From Thiomicrorhabdus sp965603495 (GTDB lineage: Bacteria; Pseudomonadota; Gammaproteobacteria; Thiomicrospirales; Thiomicrospiraceae), in NCBI GenBank assembly GCA_965603495.1, contig CBFDDF010000011.1, positions 1 to 64,000 of the forward strand: a DNA stretch of 64,000 nucleotides. The letters are read 5' to 3'. Shown here piece by piece: positions 17,697-26,466 of this stretch (positions are counted from its first letter, which is position 1; each line of letters starts with the position of its first letter). The notes below the pieces were generated by a model. The model worked only from the letters and a program-made list of their open reading frames with translations. It did no database searches and was not told where the DNA came from. A program made the translations under genes and the position numbers.

Positions 17697-17897
17697 ATTA
17701 AGCCCTGTTTTTAATTAAACAATATTCTAATCCCGCTGCATTCTGTGAATTCTTAAAGCATTTATACTCATAAAATGGCATAATATTCTGCTTAATAAAA
17801 AGTGAAATTCGATTCGATTTATATCGACGTTAAAAGAAGCCGAAGTTCCTTTAAAACAAACATGCTTTAAGCAAATCAAGAGTATATAAGGTCGATT

Positions 17898-18968
17898 ATG
17901 ACGCAGTATCAAACCGATGATTTACGAATCAAAAACATCACAGAAGTTCAGTCGCCAAGAGAGCTACATGAAAAATTTCCTTTGACAGAAACTGCTGCTC
18001 AAACCGTCTATGATACTCGCCAGCAAATTCATAATATTCTCGTCGGTCGTGATGATCGCTTGCTCGTCGTTATTGGACCCTGCTCAATTCATGACCCTGC
18101 GGCTGCGCGTGATTATGCCGCACAGCTTAAAACTCAAATTGAAAAATATAAAGACAATCTATTGATTGTGATGCGCGTCTACTTTGAAAAGCCACGTACG
18201 ACGGTAGGCTGGAAAGGCTTGATTAACGATCCTGAACTCAATGAATCTTTTGAAATCAACAAAGGATTGGGACTTGCGCGTGCTTTGCTATCCGATATCA
18301 ACAATATGGGGGTACCTGCAGCAACCGAGTTTTTAGACCTCATCTCACCACAGTATGTTGCCGACCTCATTGCTTGGGGCGCCATTGGCGCACGCACCAC
18401 CGAGAGCCAAGGTCATCGTGAATTGGCTTCAGGTTTATCATGCCCTGTTGGCTTTAAAAATGGAACTGATGGTGGATTTAAAGTCGCCGTGGATGCCATT
18501 CGCGCCGCCAATAACCCACACATCTTTATGTCTATGACAAAAGAAGGCCATTCCGCTATTTTTGAAACCAGCGGCAATGAAGACAGTCATATTATTTTAC
18601 GCGGTGGCAATGAAGGGCCTAACTATGAGGAAAGCTTTGTTAAAGATGCGGTTTCTCAGCTGCAAAAAGCAGGGGTAAACGATAAATTAATGATTGATTG
18701 TAGCCATGCAAATAGTAGTAAACAGCATGAAAGACAAATGGTGGTGGCTGATTCCGTCGCTCAACAACTCACTAAAGGCACACCGCATATCATGGGTGTC
18801 ATGGTCGAAAGCCACTTAGTAGGTGGTCGACAAGATGTTGAACCTGGCAAGCCACTAACCTACGGTCAGAGCATTACTGATGCTTGCATTGGTTGGGATG
18901 ACAGCTTAACAGCTTTAGAAACGCTCTCTAAAGGGGTCGAAGCTCGCAGAGCAGCTGCCAAGGCTTAA
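17898..18968 (+). CDS. aroG: 3-deoxy-7-phosphoheptulonate (DAHP) synthase, class I
   Basis: Catalyses the first step of aromatic amino-acid synthesis, joining phosphoenolpyruvate with erythrose 4-phosphate. The 356-aa length is typical of AroF/G/H. Visible motifs are VIGPCSIHDPAAA (metal Cys), MRVYFEKPRTTVGWKGLINDP, GARTTESQGHRELASG, PVGFKNGTDG, DCSHANSSKQ and VESHLVGGRQ. Which feedback type (Phe, Tyr or Trp) it represents cannot be told by eye; the symbol is used in the generic sense. Confidence 0.95.
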   Translation: MTQYQTDDLRIKNITEVQSPRELHEKFPLTETAAQTVYDTRQQIHNILVGRDDRLLVVIGPCSIHDPAAARDYAAQLKTQIEKYKDNLLIVMRVYFEKPRTTVGWKGLINDPELNESFEINKGLGLARALLSDINNMGVPAATEFLDLISPQYVADLIAWGAIGARTTESQGHRELASGLSCPVGFKNGTDGGFKVAVDAIRAANNPHIFMSMTKEGHSAIFETSGNEDSHIILRGGNEGPNYEESFVKDAVSQLQKAGVNDKLMIDCSHANSSKQHERQMVVADSVAQQLTKGTPHIMGVMVESHLVGGRQDVEPGKPLTYGQSITDACIGWDDSLTALETLSKGVEARRAAAKA

Positions 18969-18985
18969 AAACTGGCCTCCCTAAT

Positions 18986-19024
18986 AATTCAAAGCACGGA
19001 GAACAACACTAGCTGCTTTGAATT
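18986..19024. terminator. Hairpin between convergent aroG and thiL
   Basis: The 11-bp inverted repeat AATTCAAAGCA / TGCTTTGAATT has a 17-base spacer and lies 17 bp after aroG. No clear T tract follows in either direction, so termination is only suggested by position. Confidence 0.4.
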
Positions 19025-19112
19025 GTTAACACCTATACCTATTAAAACACTTTCAAACTATTCAGTTTTTTAGAATAAAACCTAACCTAACTTGAATCCA
19101 GCCCTTAGCCCT

Positions 19113-20138
19113 CTAAAAATGACTATAGCCAGTCGCTTTAATCAGTCCATCTGCGACAGGCTTACCTGACATTAAACAATGAATCCCTGTTTGCTCAACC
19201 ACCTGACCAATCTGAGTAATCCTCACACCATACTGCTGTGCAACTTGCTGTAACAGCGGCCATTTTTGTTTATTGACGGTCATACACAGTTGATAGTCAT
19301 CACCACCCGATAAAATCAGTGACCAGTCACGCGTTTCAGTCATATATTTTTCAACCGCGGATGACAAAGGCAATTGTGTTAACTCAATTTCAGCACCTGA
19401 TTCCAAAACTGATCCGGCGCTCAACCTATGCTGTTTACGATTAGTTTGCTCCAAAACATGACCTAAATCTGCCAGCAAACCATCTGAAATATCAATCGCA
19501 CTATTCACCAACCCGCGTAAATCTGCCGCAATGGCTAACTGTGGGATGGGACGATTTAAAGCCGACAACAATCCTTGCTTTTCAATCTCAGTCAACTCAG
19601 AATTGAAACCCTCACCTAACTGATTAAATGCTAACTTCAACCCCAAAGCACCATCACCCAGCGTCTCGGTAACACAAATCAGATCATCTACTTGAGCACC
19701 TGAACGCAAGATAGCTTGTTGATTGGGTACCCAACCATGTGCTGTCACCGTAAGCGTTAAAGGTCCCTTAGTTGTGTCTCCGCCAATTAAGGGGATTTTG
19801 AATTGATCTGTGATAGCGCGTAAACCGTTGGCAAAGCCTTTTAACCAGGCCTGGTCATTATCAGGTAACGTTAAGCCTAACGAATACCCACCAGGAGTCG
19901 CACCCATTGCAGCTAAATCACTTAAATTAACCGCCACAGCTTTCCAAGCAATGTCATAAGCTGAGGTCTCTAGCGGGAAGTGCACGCCTGAGACCAAGGT
20001 ATCAGTGACCACCACTATTTGATGGTCCTCAGGCACCGACAAGACTGCACCGTCGTCACCAATACCGATTTCTTCAGCGGACAGCCCTTGAGACAAGGGT
20101 TTAAAATAGGTTTCAATCAAATCAAATTCTAATGCCAT
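19113..20138 (-). CDS. thiL: Thiamine-monophosphate kinase ThiL
   Basis: Phosphorylates thiamine monophosphate to the active diphosphate. Family motifs are IGDDGAVL, VVVTDTLVSGVHF, NLSDLAAMGATPGGYSL, IGGDTTKGP, DISDGLLADLGH and LSGGDDYQLC. The open frame runs to 20165 from a TTG; ATG 20138 (MALEFDLIETYF) fits the family and gives 341 aa. It lies downstream of nusB, but a terminator (20186-20216) separates them. An exact palindrome copy lies in its coding sequence at 19844-19855. Confidence 0.95.
   Translation of the reverse strand: MALEFDLIETYFKPLSQGLSAEEIGIGDDGAVLSVPEDHQIVVVTDTLVSGVHFPLETSAYDIAWKAVAVNLSDLAAMGATPGGYSLGLTLPDNDQAWLKGFANGLRAITDQFKIPLIGGDTTKGPLTLTVTAHGWVPNQQAILRSGAQVDDLICVTETLGDGALGLKLAFNQLGEGFNSELTEIEKQGLLSALNRPIPQLAIAADLRGLVNSAIDISDGLLADLGHVLEQTNRKQHRLSAGSVLESGAEIELTQLPLSSAVEKYMTETRDWSLILSGGDDYQLCMTVNKQKWPLLQQVAQQYGVRITQIGQVVEQTGIHCLMSGKPVADGLIKATGYSHF
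19844..19855. repeat. ACCAGGCCTGGT palindrome, copy 3 (in thiL)
   Basis: Exact copy, read on the minus strand as (G)AC|CAG|GCC|TGG|T, giving Asp-Gln-Ala-Trp. The flanks are not complementary. Confidence 0.9.
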
Positions 20139-20185
20139 TAAATTTCTCAAACGATGAGGAGCCAAAACTCCAATACTCTTAAAAA

Positions 20186-20216
20186 CAAAAAAGCCCCGTA
20201 GAATTTCTACAGGGCC
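20186..20216 (-). terminator. Terminator after nusB
   Basis: On the minus strand GGCCCTGTAG-AAATT-CTACGGGGCTTTTTTG: a GC-rich stem with one bulge, then a T tract. It ends the riboflavin/nusB transcript before thiL. Confidence 0.85.
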
Positions 20217-20309
20217 ATTTCAAACAATACATACAATCCGAACATAAAATGAAAAATTAGTCACTCACATTAAAGCAAAGGACTTTCATTCTTATGTGCT
20301 GAAAATTCA

Positions 20310-20792
20310 CTATGCATTCAGTTCAAGCGGACGTAACTGCTTAGCAACTTTATCCAGAATACCATTCACAAACTTATGACCTTCTTCTGCACCAAAGCGC
20401 TTAGCAAGCTCAACGCATTCGTTAATGATGACCTTGTATGGAATCTGCTGTTTTGACTGTAACTCATAAACCCCAATACGCATAATGGCACGTTCAATCG
20501 GATCGATCATATTGACCGAACGATCCAGTAAACCTGAATACAAGGCATCTAAATCCGTTGCATCTGAAGTGACACTTGTTAGAAGCTCTTTAAATAGATC
20601 AAAATCCAAATCTACTAAAAGGCCGTCTTCACTGAAGTTTTTGATAATTTCATTGATATCATTATGGGTCATTTCCCATACGTAAAGCGCTTGCATAGCA
20701 ACACGACGCGACTGAGTACGTGGCGTAACTTGCCCTTCTACTTCAACAATTTCTTCACCTTGACCAGGCTGAATATCTTTTAGAGTTCTCAT
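20310..20792 (-). CDS. nusB: Transcription antitermination factor NusB
   Basis: NusB binds boxA RNA with NusE (S10) during rRNA antitermination. The 160-aa all-helical protein has RRVAMQALYVWEM near the N-terminus and the family C-terminal signature VIINECVELAKRFGAEEGHKFVNGILDK (cited by its parts INECVELAKRFG and KFVNGILDK). Its ATG overlaps the ribH stop by one base (TAATG), so the two are translationally coupled. Confidence 0.97.
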   Translation of the reverse strand: MRTLKDIQPGQGEEIVEVEGQVTPRTQSRRVAMQALYVWEMTHNDINEIIKNFSEDGLLVDLDFDLFKELLTSVTSDATDLDALYSGLLDRSVNMIDPIERAIMRIGVYELQSKQQIPYKVIINECVELAKRFGAEEGHKFVNGILDKVAKQLRPLELNA

Positions 20793-21253
20793 TAAAGCTG
20801 CTTCATCACGTTAACCATCTCAATGGCGGCTAGAGTACACTCTTCACCTTTATTACCCGCTTTAGTGCCAGCTCGCTCAATCGCTTGTTCGATACTGTCT
20901 ACCGTCAACACACCAAAAGCAACCGGAACACCTGTGTTCAACTGAACTTGACCAATACCTTTAACACATTCACCCGCAACGTAATCAAAGTGTGGCGTAC
21001 CACCGCGAATCACCGCACCTAATGCAACAACTGCATCGTACTTGCCTGATTGCGCCATTTTCTGAACCGCTAAAGGAATTTCGAACGCACCAGGCACCAT
21101 GACTTTGACGATATTATCTACATCACCACCGTGACGCACAATCGTATCAACCGCACCATTCACTAAATGATCCACAATAAAGCTATTAAAGCGCCCTACG
21201 ACTAAACCCACTTTCATTCCTTGAGCGGTTAAGTTCCCTTCAATTGTATTCAT
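20792..21253 (-). CDS. ribH: 6,7-dimethyl-8-ribityllumazine synthase RibH
   Basis: The penultimate enzyme of riboflavin synthesis. It joins the pyrimidine from the RibD branch with dihydroxybutanone phosphate. The 153-aa protein shows VGRFNSFIVDHLVNGA, VPGAFEIPLAVQKMA, ALGAVIRGGTPHFDYVA and GVLTVDSIEQA. It follows ribBX after 105 bp and overlaps nusB. Confidence 0.97.
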   Translation of the reverse strand: MNTIEGNLTAQGMKVGLVVGRFNSFIVDHLVNGAVDTIVRHGGDVDNIVKVMVPGAFEIPLAVQKMAQSGKYDAVVALGAVIRGGTPHFDYVAGECVKGIGQVQLNTGVPVAFGVLTVDSIEQAIERAGTKAGNKGEECTLAAIEMVNVMKQL

Positions 21254-21358
21254 TTTAGCGTTCTCTTTTATCTGTTTAAATTTTAATCTTGAATGTCGTT
21301 ATTGTGCCACATTTTCAATTTCAAAGGGCATTTGATTCTCGCTCGTGGCATGCAAAAA

Positions 21359-22474
21359 TCAGTCTTTTTTAGGAATCGTTTCCGAAATTTCTAGACCAAA
21401 ACCACTTAGGGCATTCATTTTCATGGACGAGCCAATAATCTTCAATTTTTTCAGACCAAGATCTGACAAGATTTGTGCACCTAAACCATAGGTCTTAGTA
21501 TCATCTTCATATGCCGTATCCGGCACATGGATGCCTAAGTCCTTCATTTGGAAAGCTTGAATCTTATCTAATAACTCGGTGGCCTCTTCACGTTTACGTA
21601 AGACCACAATCACACCAGAACCGGCTTCAGCAATCTGCTTCATCGCTGAACGCAATGGCCAACCGCACTCTGGACGACTTGAACCGAACACATCGCATAA
21701 CGTATCCAACATATGAACCCGAACCGCTGTCGGTGTCTCAGATTGTAACTGACCAAACACCAATGCAAAATGTGCTTTATGCTCAAGTACATCTTGATAA
21801 CCAATTAATTTAAAATCACCAAATTCTGTCGGCAGCTTGCACTCTGAAACACGCTCAATCGTTTTCTCGTTTTGTAAACGATACTCAATCAAATCAGCAA
21901 TCGTCCCCATCTTTAAACCATGCAGTTGAGCATAACCTTCTAAATCATCTCGACGCGCCATAGAACCATCATCATTCATGATCTCAACAATCACCGAAGA
22001 AGCTTCCATTCCAGCTAAACGAGCCAAATCACAACCCGCTTCAGTATGTCCTGCGCGGGTTAAAACACCGCCAGGCTGTGCCATCAATGGGAAAATATGA
22101 CCCGGAGTAACAATATCAGCAGGCCCTGCATTGGCAGCAACAGCAGCCCTTACGGTAACAGCACGATCTGCCGCAGAAATACCGGTTGTAACCCCTTCTG
22201 CCGCTTCAATAGAAACCGTGAATGGTGTGCCGTGTGGATCTGAATTATCTTTAACCATTAACGGTAAATGCAATTGATTACAACGTTCACGCGTCATCGT
22301 TAAACAGATTAATCCGCGACCATAACGTGCCATAAAATTAATGTCTTCTGCGGTCACCAATGCAGAAGGGATTAATAAATCCCCTTCATTCTCACGATCC
22401 TCATCATCCATTAAAATGACCATTTTGCCTTGCTTGTAATCTTCAATCAGTTCTTCAATTGTATTTAACTGCAT
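21359..22474 (-). CDS. 3,4-dihydroxy-2-butanone-4-phosphate synthase fused to a degenerate GTP cyclohydrolase II domain (RibBX type)
   Basis: The N-terminal RibB domain (about 1-200) keeps the acidic metal loop DDEDRENEGDL and the HTEAGCDLARLAG signature, and should make dihydroxybutanone phosphate from ribulose 5-phosphate. The C-terminal domain (about 205-371) resembles GTP cyclohydrolase II but lacks its key features. Aligned by eye with E. coli RibA, two of the three zinc cysteines are replaced (only the Cys of PECGWPL remains), and the GRGIGL-type catalytic segment is absent. It should therefore not open GTP, and a separate RibA is expected elsewhere. It is 2 bp from ribE in the operon. 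The 371-aa length matches fused RibBA proteins. Confidence 0.93.
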   Translation of the reverse strand: MQLNTIEELIEDYKQGKMVILMDDEDRENEGDLLIPSALVTAEDINFMARYGRGLICLTMTRERCNQLHLPLMVKDNSDPHGTPFTVSIEAAEGVTTGISAADRAVTVRAAVAANAGPADIVTPGHIFPLMAQPGGVLTRAGHTEAGCDLARLAGMEASSVIVEIMNDDGSMARRDDLEGYAQLHGLKMGTIADLIEYRLQNEKTIERVSECKLPTEFGDFKLIGYQDVLEHKAHFALVFGQLQSETPTAVRVHMLDTLCDVFGSSRPECGWPLRSAMKQIAEAGSGVIVVLRKREEATELLDKIQAFQMKDLGIHVPDTAYEDDTKTYGLGAQILSDLGLKKLKIIGSSMKMNALSGFGLEISETIPKKD

Positions 22475-22476
22475 TT

Positions 22477-23127
22477 TTATATAAATCCATTTTGAGCTAG
22501 AAATTCAGGGGTAATGCTTGATTCATCTTTGGCTTGTGGTGCAGACAGCATCCGTTCAAGATAACGCGCCAACAAATCGACTTCAAGATTGACCTTACTC
22601 CCTACTTCAAATTCTTTAATTGTGGTTTCTTGACGTGTGTGTGGCACGATATTGACGCCAAATACACAGCCTTCGACCTGATTGACCGTTAAGCTAATAC
22701 CATTAATACAGATAGAACCTTTGGCAGCAATATACTTACACAGACTAAGCGGTGCTTCAACCTCATAACGCCATGAGCGTGCATCTTGAGAAATCTGGCG
22801 AATCGTCCCCACGCCATCCACATGCCCACTGACCAAGTGCCCGCCTAAACGGTCTTGTAAACGTAAGGCTTTCTCTAAGTTCACATGGGTGCCAACCTGC
22901 CATTCTGCCGCAGTCGTGACACTCATCGTCTCACCCGAGACATCCGCAACATAACTGCTGTTCGTGAGCTCAATAACCGTTAGACAAATCCCATTGGCCG
23001 CAATACTGTCACCGATTTTAACATCCGACATATCCAATTTACCGGTCTGAATAGTGATTTTCCAATCACCATCTTGGGACTCTATTCTGTCAATGACACC
23101 TTGTGATTCAATTATTCCAGTAAACAT
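22477..23127 (-). CDS. ribE: Riboflavin synthase, alpha subunit type
   Basis: Dismutates two lumazine molecules to riboflavin. The 216-aa protein starts with MFTGIIE and contains two lumazine-binding repeats, each with the NG(I)xLTV motif (NGICLTVIEL and NGISLTVNQV) and a GGHLVSGHVDG segment. It directly abuts ribD (stop to start without a gap) and is followed by ribBX. Confidence 0.97.
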   Translation of the reverse strand: MFTGIIESQGVIDRIESQDGDWKITIQTGKLDMSDVKIGDSIAANGICLTVIELTNSSYVADVSGETMSVTTAAEWQVGTHVNLEKALRLQDRLGGHLVSGHVDGVGTIRQISQDARSWRYEVEAPLSLCKYIAAKGSICINGISLTVNQVEGCVFGVNIVPHTRQETTIKEFEVGSKVNLEVDLLARYLERMLSAPQAKDESSITPEFLAQNGFI

Positions 23128-24285
23128 TTAATCTTTCACCACGACTGGTTTTGAAACAATACAAACATCATCACCGAATGATTCCACCGAATGTATCTGT
23201 AATTGAATTTTATCCGCCATATTCTCTACACTCGGTAAAACGAACATCGGTTTCGCTTGATTACCCAATAAACTTGGGGCAATAAAGCAGTAAAGTTCAT
23301 TAACCAGGCCTGACTCCATAAAAGCACCTGCAACAATTGCACCAGATTCAACCATTACATCGGTGATTTGCTCTTCTTCTGCCAGATAATTTAAGATTGA
23401 ACGAATATCTAAACGGTCATCTTCAGAAGCCACGGCGACCAACTCAACTTTCTTAGCATGAAACAACTCAACTAATTCGGGATTAGCCTCAACCGCATCC
23501 CGAGACGTCATGATAATTGTGCGACCAGGAAGGCCCAACATTTTGGCTTCCAGGGGCATGCTTAAATGCGGGTCCAACACCACACGCAGTGGATGACAAT
23601 TTTCAGTGGTTAAATTCATTTCCGCCAACTCTTCGGCAGACAATCTAACCGTTAGACTAGGATCGTCGGCCAAAACCGTACCAATCCCCGTCACCAATGC
23701 CCCGCTACGAGCACGCATCTTGTGTACTTCGATGCGTGCATCTTCGCCGGTAATCCATTGACTCTCGCCATTGGCCATTGCAGTACGACCATCCAAACTA
23801 CTGGCCATTTTCAAGCGAACAAATGGTAAATTATTTTGCATTTTTCTGATAAACCCCGGATTAAGTGCTTTTGCCTGATCTTCTAGCAAGCCAATTTGTA
23901 TTTCAATATTTGCTTGTGTTAATTTATGAATGCCTTTACCAGCCACTAAAGGGTTCGGATCAAGCATCGCCACAACCACTTTAACAACTCCCGCTTCAAC
24001 TAAACCATCGGCACAAGGCGGTGTTCGGCCGGTGTGCGAGCAAGGCTCCAAAGTAACATAAGCGGTTGCGCCAGCAGCTAAAGTACCAGCTTGAGCAAGC
24101 GCCACCCGTTCGGCATGTGGCAAGCCAGCTTGTTGATGCCAACCCTCCCCAACCACTCGGCCGTCCTTTACTAAGACACAACCCACTGCAGGATTAGGTC
24201 TGGTTGAGTAAAGCCCTTTGCCTGCCAACTCAATGGCTCTTTGCATATACTCAATATCTGCAAACGAAAAGTTAGAAGACCGCAT
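23128..24285 (-). CDS. ribD: Bifunctional pyrimidine deaminase / reductase RibD
   Basis: Deaminates and reduces the first riboflavin pyrimidine intermediate. The N-terminal deaminase zinc site is visible as HAERVAL with PCSHTGRTPPCADGL (residues about 57-95). The reductase domain (about 155-375) has RLKMASSLDGRTAMANGESQWI in parts and the NADPH-binding GALVTGIGTVLADDPSLTVR in parts. At 385 aa it has normal length. It is second in the operon after nrdR. A 10/12 match to the palindrome lies at 23303-23314. Confidence 0.96.
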   Translation of the reverse strand: MRSSNFSFADIEYMQRAIELAGKGLYSTRPNPAVGCVLVKDGRVVGEGWHQQAGLPHAERVALAQAGTLAAGATAYVTLEPCSHTGRTPPCADGLVEAGVVKVVVAMLDPNPLVAGKGIHKLTQANIEIQIGLLEDQAKALNPGFIRKMQNNLPFVRLKMASSLDGRTAMANGESQWITGEDARIEVHKMRARSGALVTGIGTVLADDPSLTVRLSAEELAEMNLTTENCHPLRVVLDPHLSMPLEAKMLGLPGRTIIMTSRDAVEANPELVELFHAKKVELVAVASEDDRLDIRSILNYLAEEEQITDVMVESGAIVAGAFMESGLVNELYCFIAPSLLGNQAKPMFVLPSVENMADKIQLQIHSVESFGDDVCIVSKPVVVKD

Positions 24286-24335
24286 ACTCTGCTCGTTAGG
24301 TAAACTATTTTTGATGCTTTTCGCCTAATTGAAAG

Positions 24336-24800
24336 TTATTTTGAGGACGTTGCATGAACCAGTTTTTCGATCTCTTCTCTAAAGGCATTCACATCCTGAA
24401 AAGAACGATAAACCGAGGCAAAACGTACGTAGGCAACTTGATCTAGATCGCGCAAGGCATCCATGACCCACTCCCCCAATTGATGGGATGGGATTTCACG
24501 CACCCCTTCAGACATTAAACGCTTGGTTATTTGACTCGCGACAAAGTCAATCGATTCACTGGCAACAGGTCGCTTTTCAAGTGCTTTAATCAAACCACGA
24601 CGTATTTTACCTTCGTCAAACCGCTCACGATTACCATCACTCTTAATAACTCTAGGCAATGAAAGTTCGGCAGATTCGTAAGTGGTGTAACGCTCTCCGC
24701 ACTGCATACACTCACGTCGACGCCTTACCTGAACACCCTCAGTCGCTAATCTTGAATCGACTACTTTAGTGTCAGGCGCATTACAAAATGGACAATGCAT
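24336..24800 (-). CDS. nrdR: Transcriptional repressor NrdR
   Basis: A nucleotide-sensing repressor of ribonucleotide reductase genes. The 154-aa protein has the zinc ribbon (CPFC at 3-6 and CMQCGERYTTYE around 31-34) and an ATP-cone domain beginning PRVIKSDGNRERFDEGKIRRG in parts. It lies just upstream of ribD, the common gammaproteobacterial arrangement, and is the first gene after the glyA terminator. Confidence 0.97.
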   Translation of the reverse strand: MHCPFCNAPDTKVVDSRLATEGVQVRRRRECMQCGERYTTYESAELSLPRVIKSDGNRERFDEGKIRRGLIKALEKRPVASESIDFVASQITKRLMSEGVREIPSHQLGEWVMDALRDLDQVAYVRFASVYRSFQDVNAFREEIEKLVHATSSK

Positions 24801-24899
24801 GAATATAACTCCGTTGTTATTGAATCAGACCCTGCCTTAACAGACTATAAACATTATTTATAATAAACTCATTTATAGACAGCAGATTCTAAATACTAA

Positions 24900-24923
24900 A
24901 AAACCACCAGGCCTGGTGGTTTT
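24900..24923 (-). terminator. 24-bp perfect palindrome acting as glyA terminator; ACCAGGCCTGGT copy 4
   Basis: The core at 24906-24917 is extended by AAAACC and its complement GGTTTT. On the minus strand it is followed by a run of T (complement of A 24898-24903), 69 bp after the glyA stop. This is the one copy with clear intrinsic-terminator form. Confidence 0.8.
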
Positions 24924-24991
24924 CTAGTGCTTGAATGAAGTTAGTTATACCATATAAGCTGGTATCTGACTATTCAGGTGCAATTTCAAGC

Positions 24992-26263
24992 TTATCTATA
25001 AACGGGTTTCGCTTCACATAAAGCAGAAACTTTAGCACGAACATCGGCAATAACCGTTTCGTCCCAAGAAGTCGTTTCTTGATTACAAGCATCGATAACA
25101 TCACACATCCAAGTTGCCAAATTTGTGCAATCTGTTACATCAAAACCACGTGATGTTGCTGCTGGTGTTCCTACACGAATACCACTTGTGACAAACGGAG
25201 ACATTGGATCGTTTGGCACTGAGTTTTTGTTGATCGTGATATGCGCTGCATCTAAAGCCGCATCGACTAACTTACCTGTTAGACCTTTTTCAATTAGGCT
25301 CACTAGGAACAAATGATTTTCCGTACCACCAGAAACAACATCGCAACCACGAGACATAAAGACTTCTGCCATCGCTTTAGCATTGATAATGACGTCTTTA
25401 CAATAGGTTGTCCAAGAAGGCTCTAAACACTCTTTAAACGCGACTGCTTTTGCTGCAATCACGTGAATTAAAGGTCCACCTTGTCCACCAGGGAAAATAG
25501 CAGAGTTTAATTTCTTCTCTAAATCAGGATTTGACTTACATAAGATTAAACCACCACGCGGGCCACGTAATGTTTTGTGCGTTGTGGTCGTAACAACGTG
25601 AGCATGTGGTAGTGGGTTAGGATACTGTCCACCAGCAATTAAACCCGCAACGTGTGCCATATCAACAAACAAGTATGCACCAATAGAATCCGCAATTTCA
25701 CGGAACTTAGCCCAGTCAATAACTTGTGAGTAAGCAGAGAAACCAGCAATAATCATCTTAGGCTTGTGCTCATCTGCCATCGCTTGAACTTCTGCATAAT
25801 CAATCTGACCAGATACAGGATCAATTCCGTACTGAACAGCATGGTAGATTTTTCCAGAAAAACTGACGTGAGAACCGTGCGTTAAGTGACCACCATGTGC
25901 AAGACTCATCCCAAGGACCGTATCGCCAGGGTTTAGTAACGCCATGAAAACTGCCGCATTTGCCTGTGAACCTGAATGAGGCTGAACGTTTGCGTAATCT
26001 GCACCAAACAACTCTTTAGCACGGTCAATTGCAGCCTGCTCAACAACATCTGCAAACTCACAACCACCGTAATAACGCTTTCCAGGGTAACCTTCAGCAT
26101 ACTTATTCGTGAAGTAAGACCCTTGCGCTTCCATTACACGTGGGCTTGTGTAGTTTTCAGAAGCAATTAACTCAATGTGAGATTCTTGACGTTTCTCTTC
26201 ATTCTTAATCGCATCTGCGATCAAATCATCATAGCCAGCAATTGTCATATCTTTAGTGAACAT
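24992..26263 (-). CDS. glyA: Serine hydroxymethyltransferase GlyA
   Basis: A PLP enzyme that converts serine and tetrahydrofolate to glycine and methylene-THF. The 423-aa protein shows ELIASENYTSPRVMEAQGS in parts, the PLP lysine in TTTHKTLRGPRGG, DMAHVAGLIAGG and the C-terminal GIRVGTPAATSRGF. The AGGACCGTA-type ribosome-binding site precedes the ATG. It lies upstream of nrdR but is separated from it by the palindromic terminator. Confidence 0.98.
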   Translation of the reverse strand: MFTKDMTIAGYDDLIADAIKNEEKRQESHIELIASENYTSPRVMEAQGSYFTNKYAEGYPGKRYYGGCEFADVVEQAAIDRAKELFGADYANVQPHSGSQANAAVFMALLNPGDTVLGMSLAHGGHLTHGSHVSFSGKIYHAVQYGIDPVSGQIDYAEVQAMADEHKPKMIIAGFSAYSQVIDWAKFREIADSIGAYLFVDMAHVAGLIAGGQYPNPLPHAHVVTTTTHKTLRGPRGGLILCKSNPDLEKKLNSAIFPGGQGGPLIHVIAAKAVAFKECLEPSWTTYCKDVIINAKAMAEVFMSRGCDVVSGGTENHLFLVSLIEKGLTGKLVDAALDAAHITINKNSVPNDPMSPFVTSGIRVGTPAATSRGFDVTDCTNLATWMCDVIDACNQETTSWDETVIADVRAKVSALCEAKPVYR

Positions 26264-26466
26264 ATTACGGTCCTCCGTCTCATATTTAAGTAAATTTAAA
26301 GTTCAGAATTCTACCTGCTTTCTAACTAAAAACCAATTAATTCGACTTAATTTATACGCCAAGCCTGATTAAAACACTTAATCAAGCCAGTTTCCTCTTT
26401 CACTGTTAGCGCTTTTTCGGTAAAGTGTCACACATTATTATTTAGTTGTTTATAGGAAATCGTTAC

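Larger units (their letters stand above)
17512..17897. other. Intergenic region upstream of aroG
   Basis: A 386-bp gap. It contains two tandem 23-bp units (17605-17650) and a 24-bp perfect palindrome (17673-17696). The AT-rich segment 17760-17800 probably carries the aroG promoter, but no single good -35/-10 pair stands out. Confidence 0.6.

Noticed and set aside
20792..24330. FMN riboswitch in the riboflavin operon
   Set aside because: The 51-bp gap between nrdR and ribD and the 105-bp gap before ribH show no conserved RFN boxes and are too short for the aptamer.
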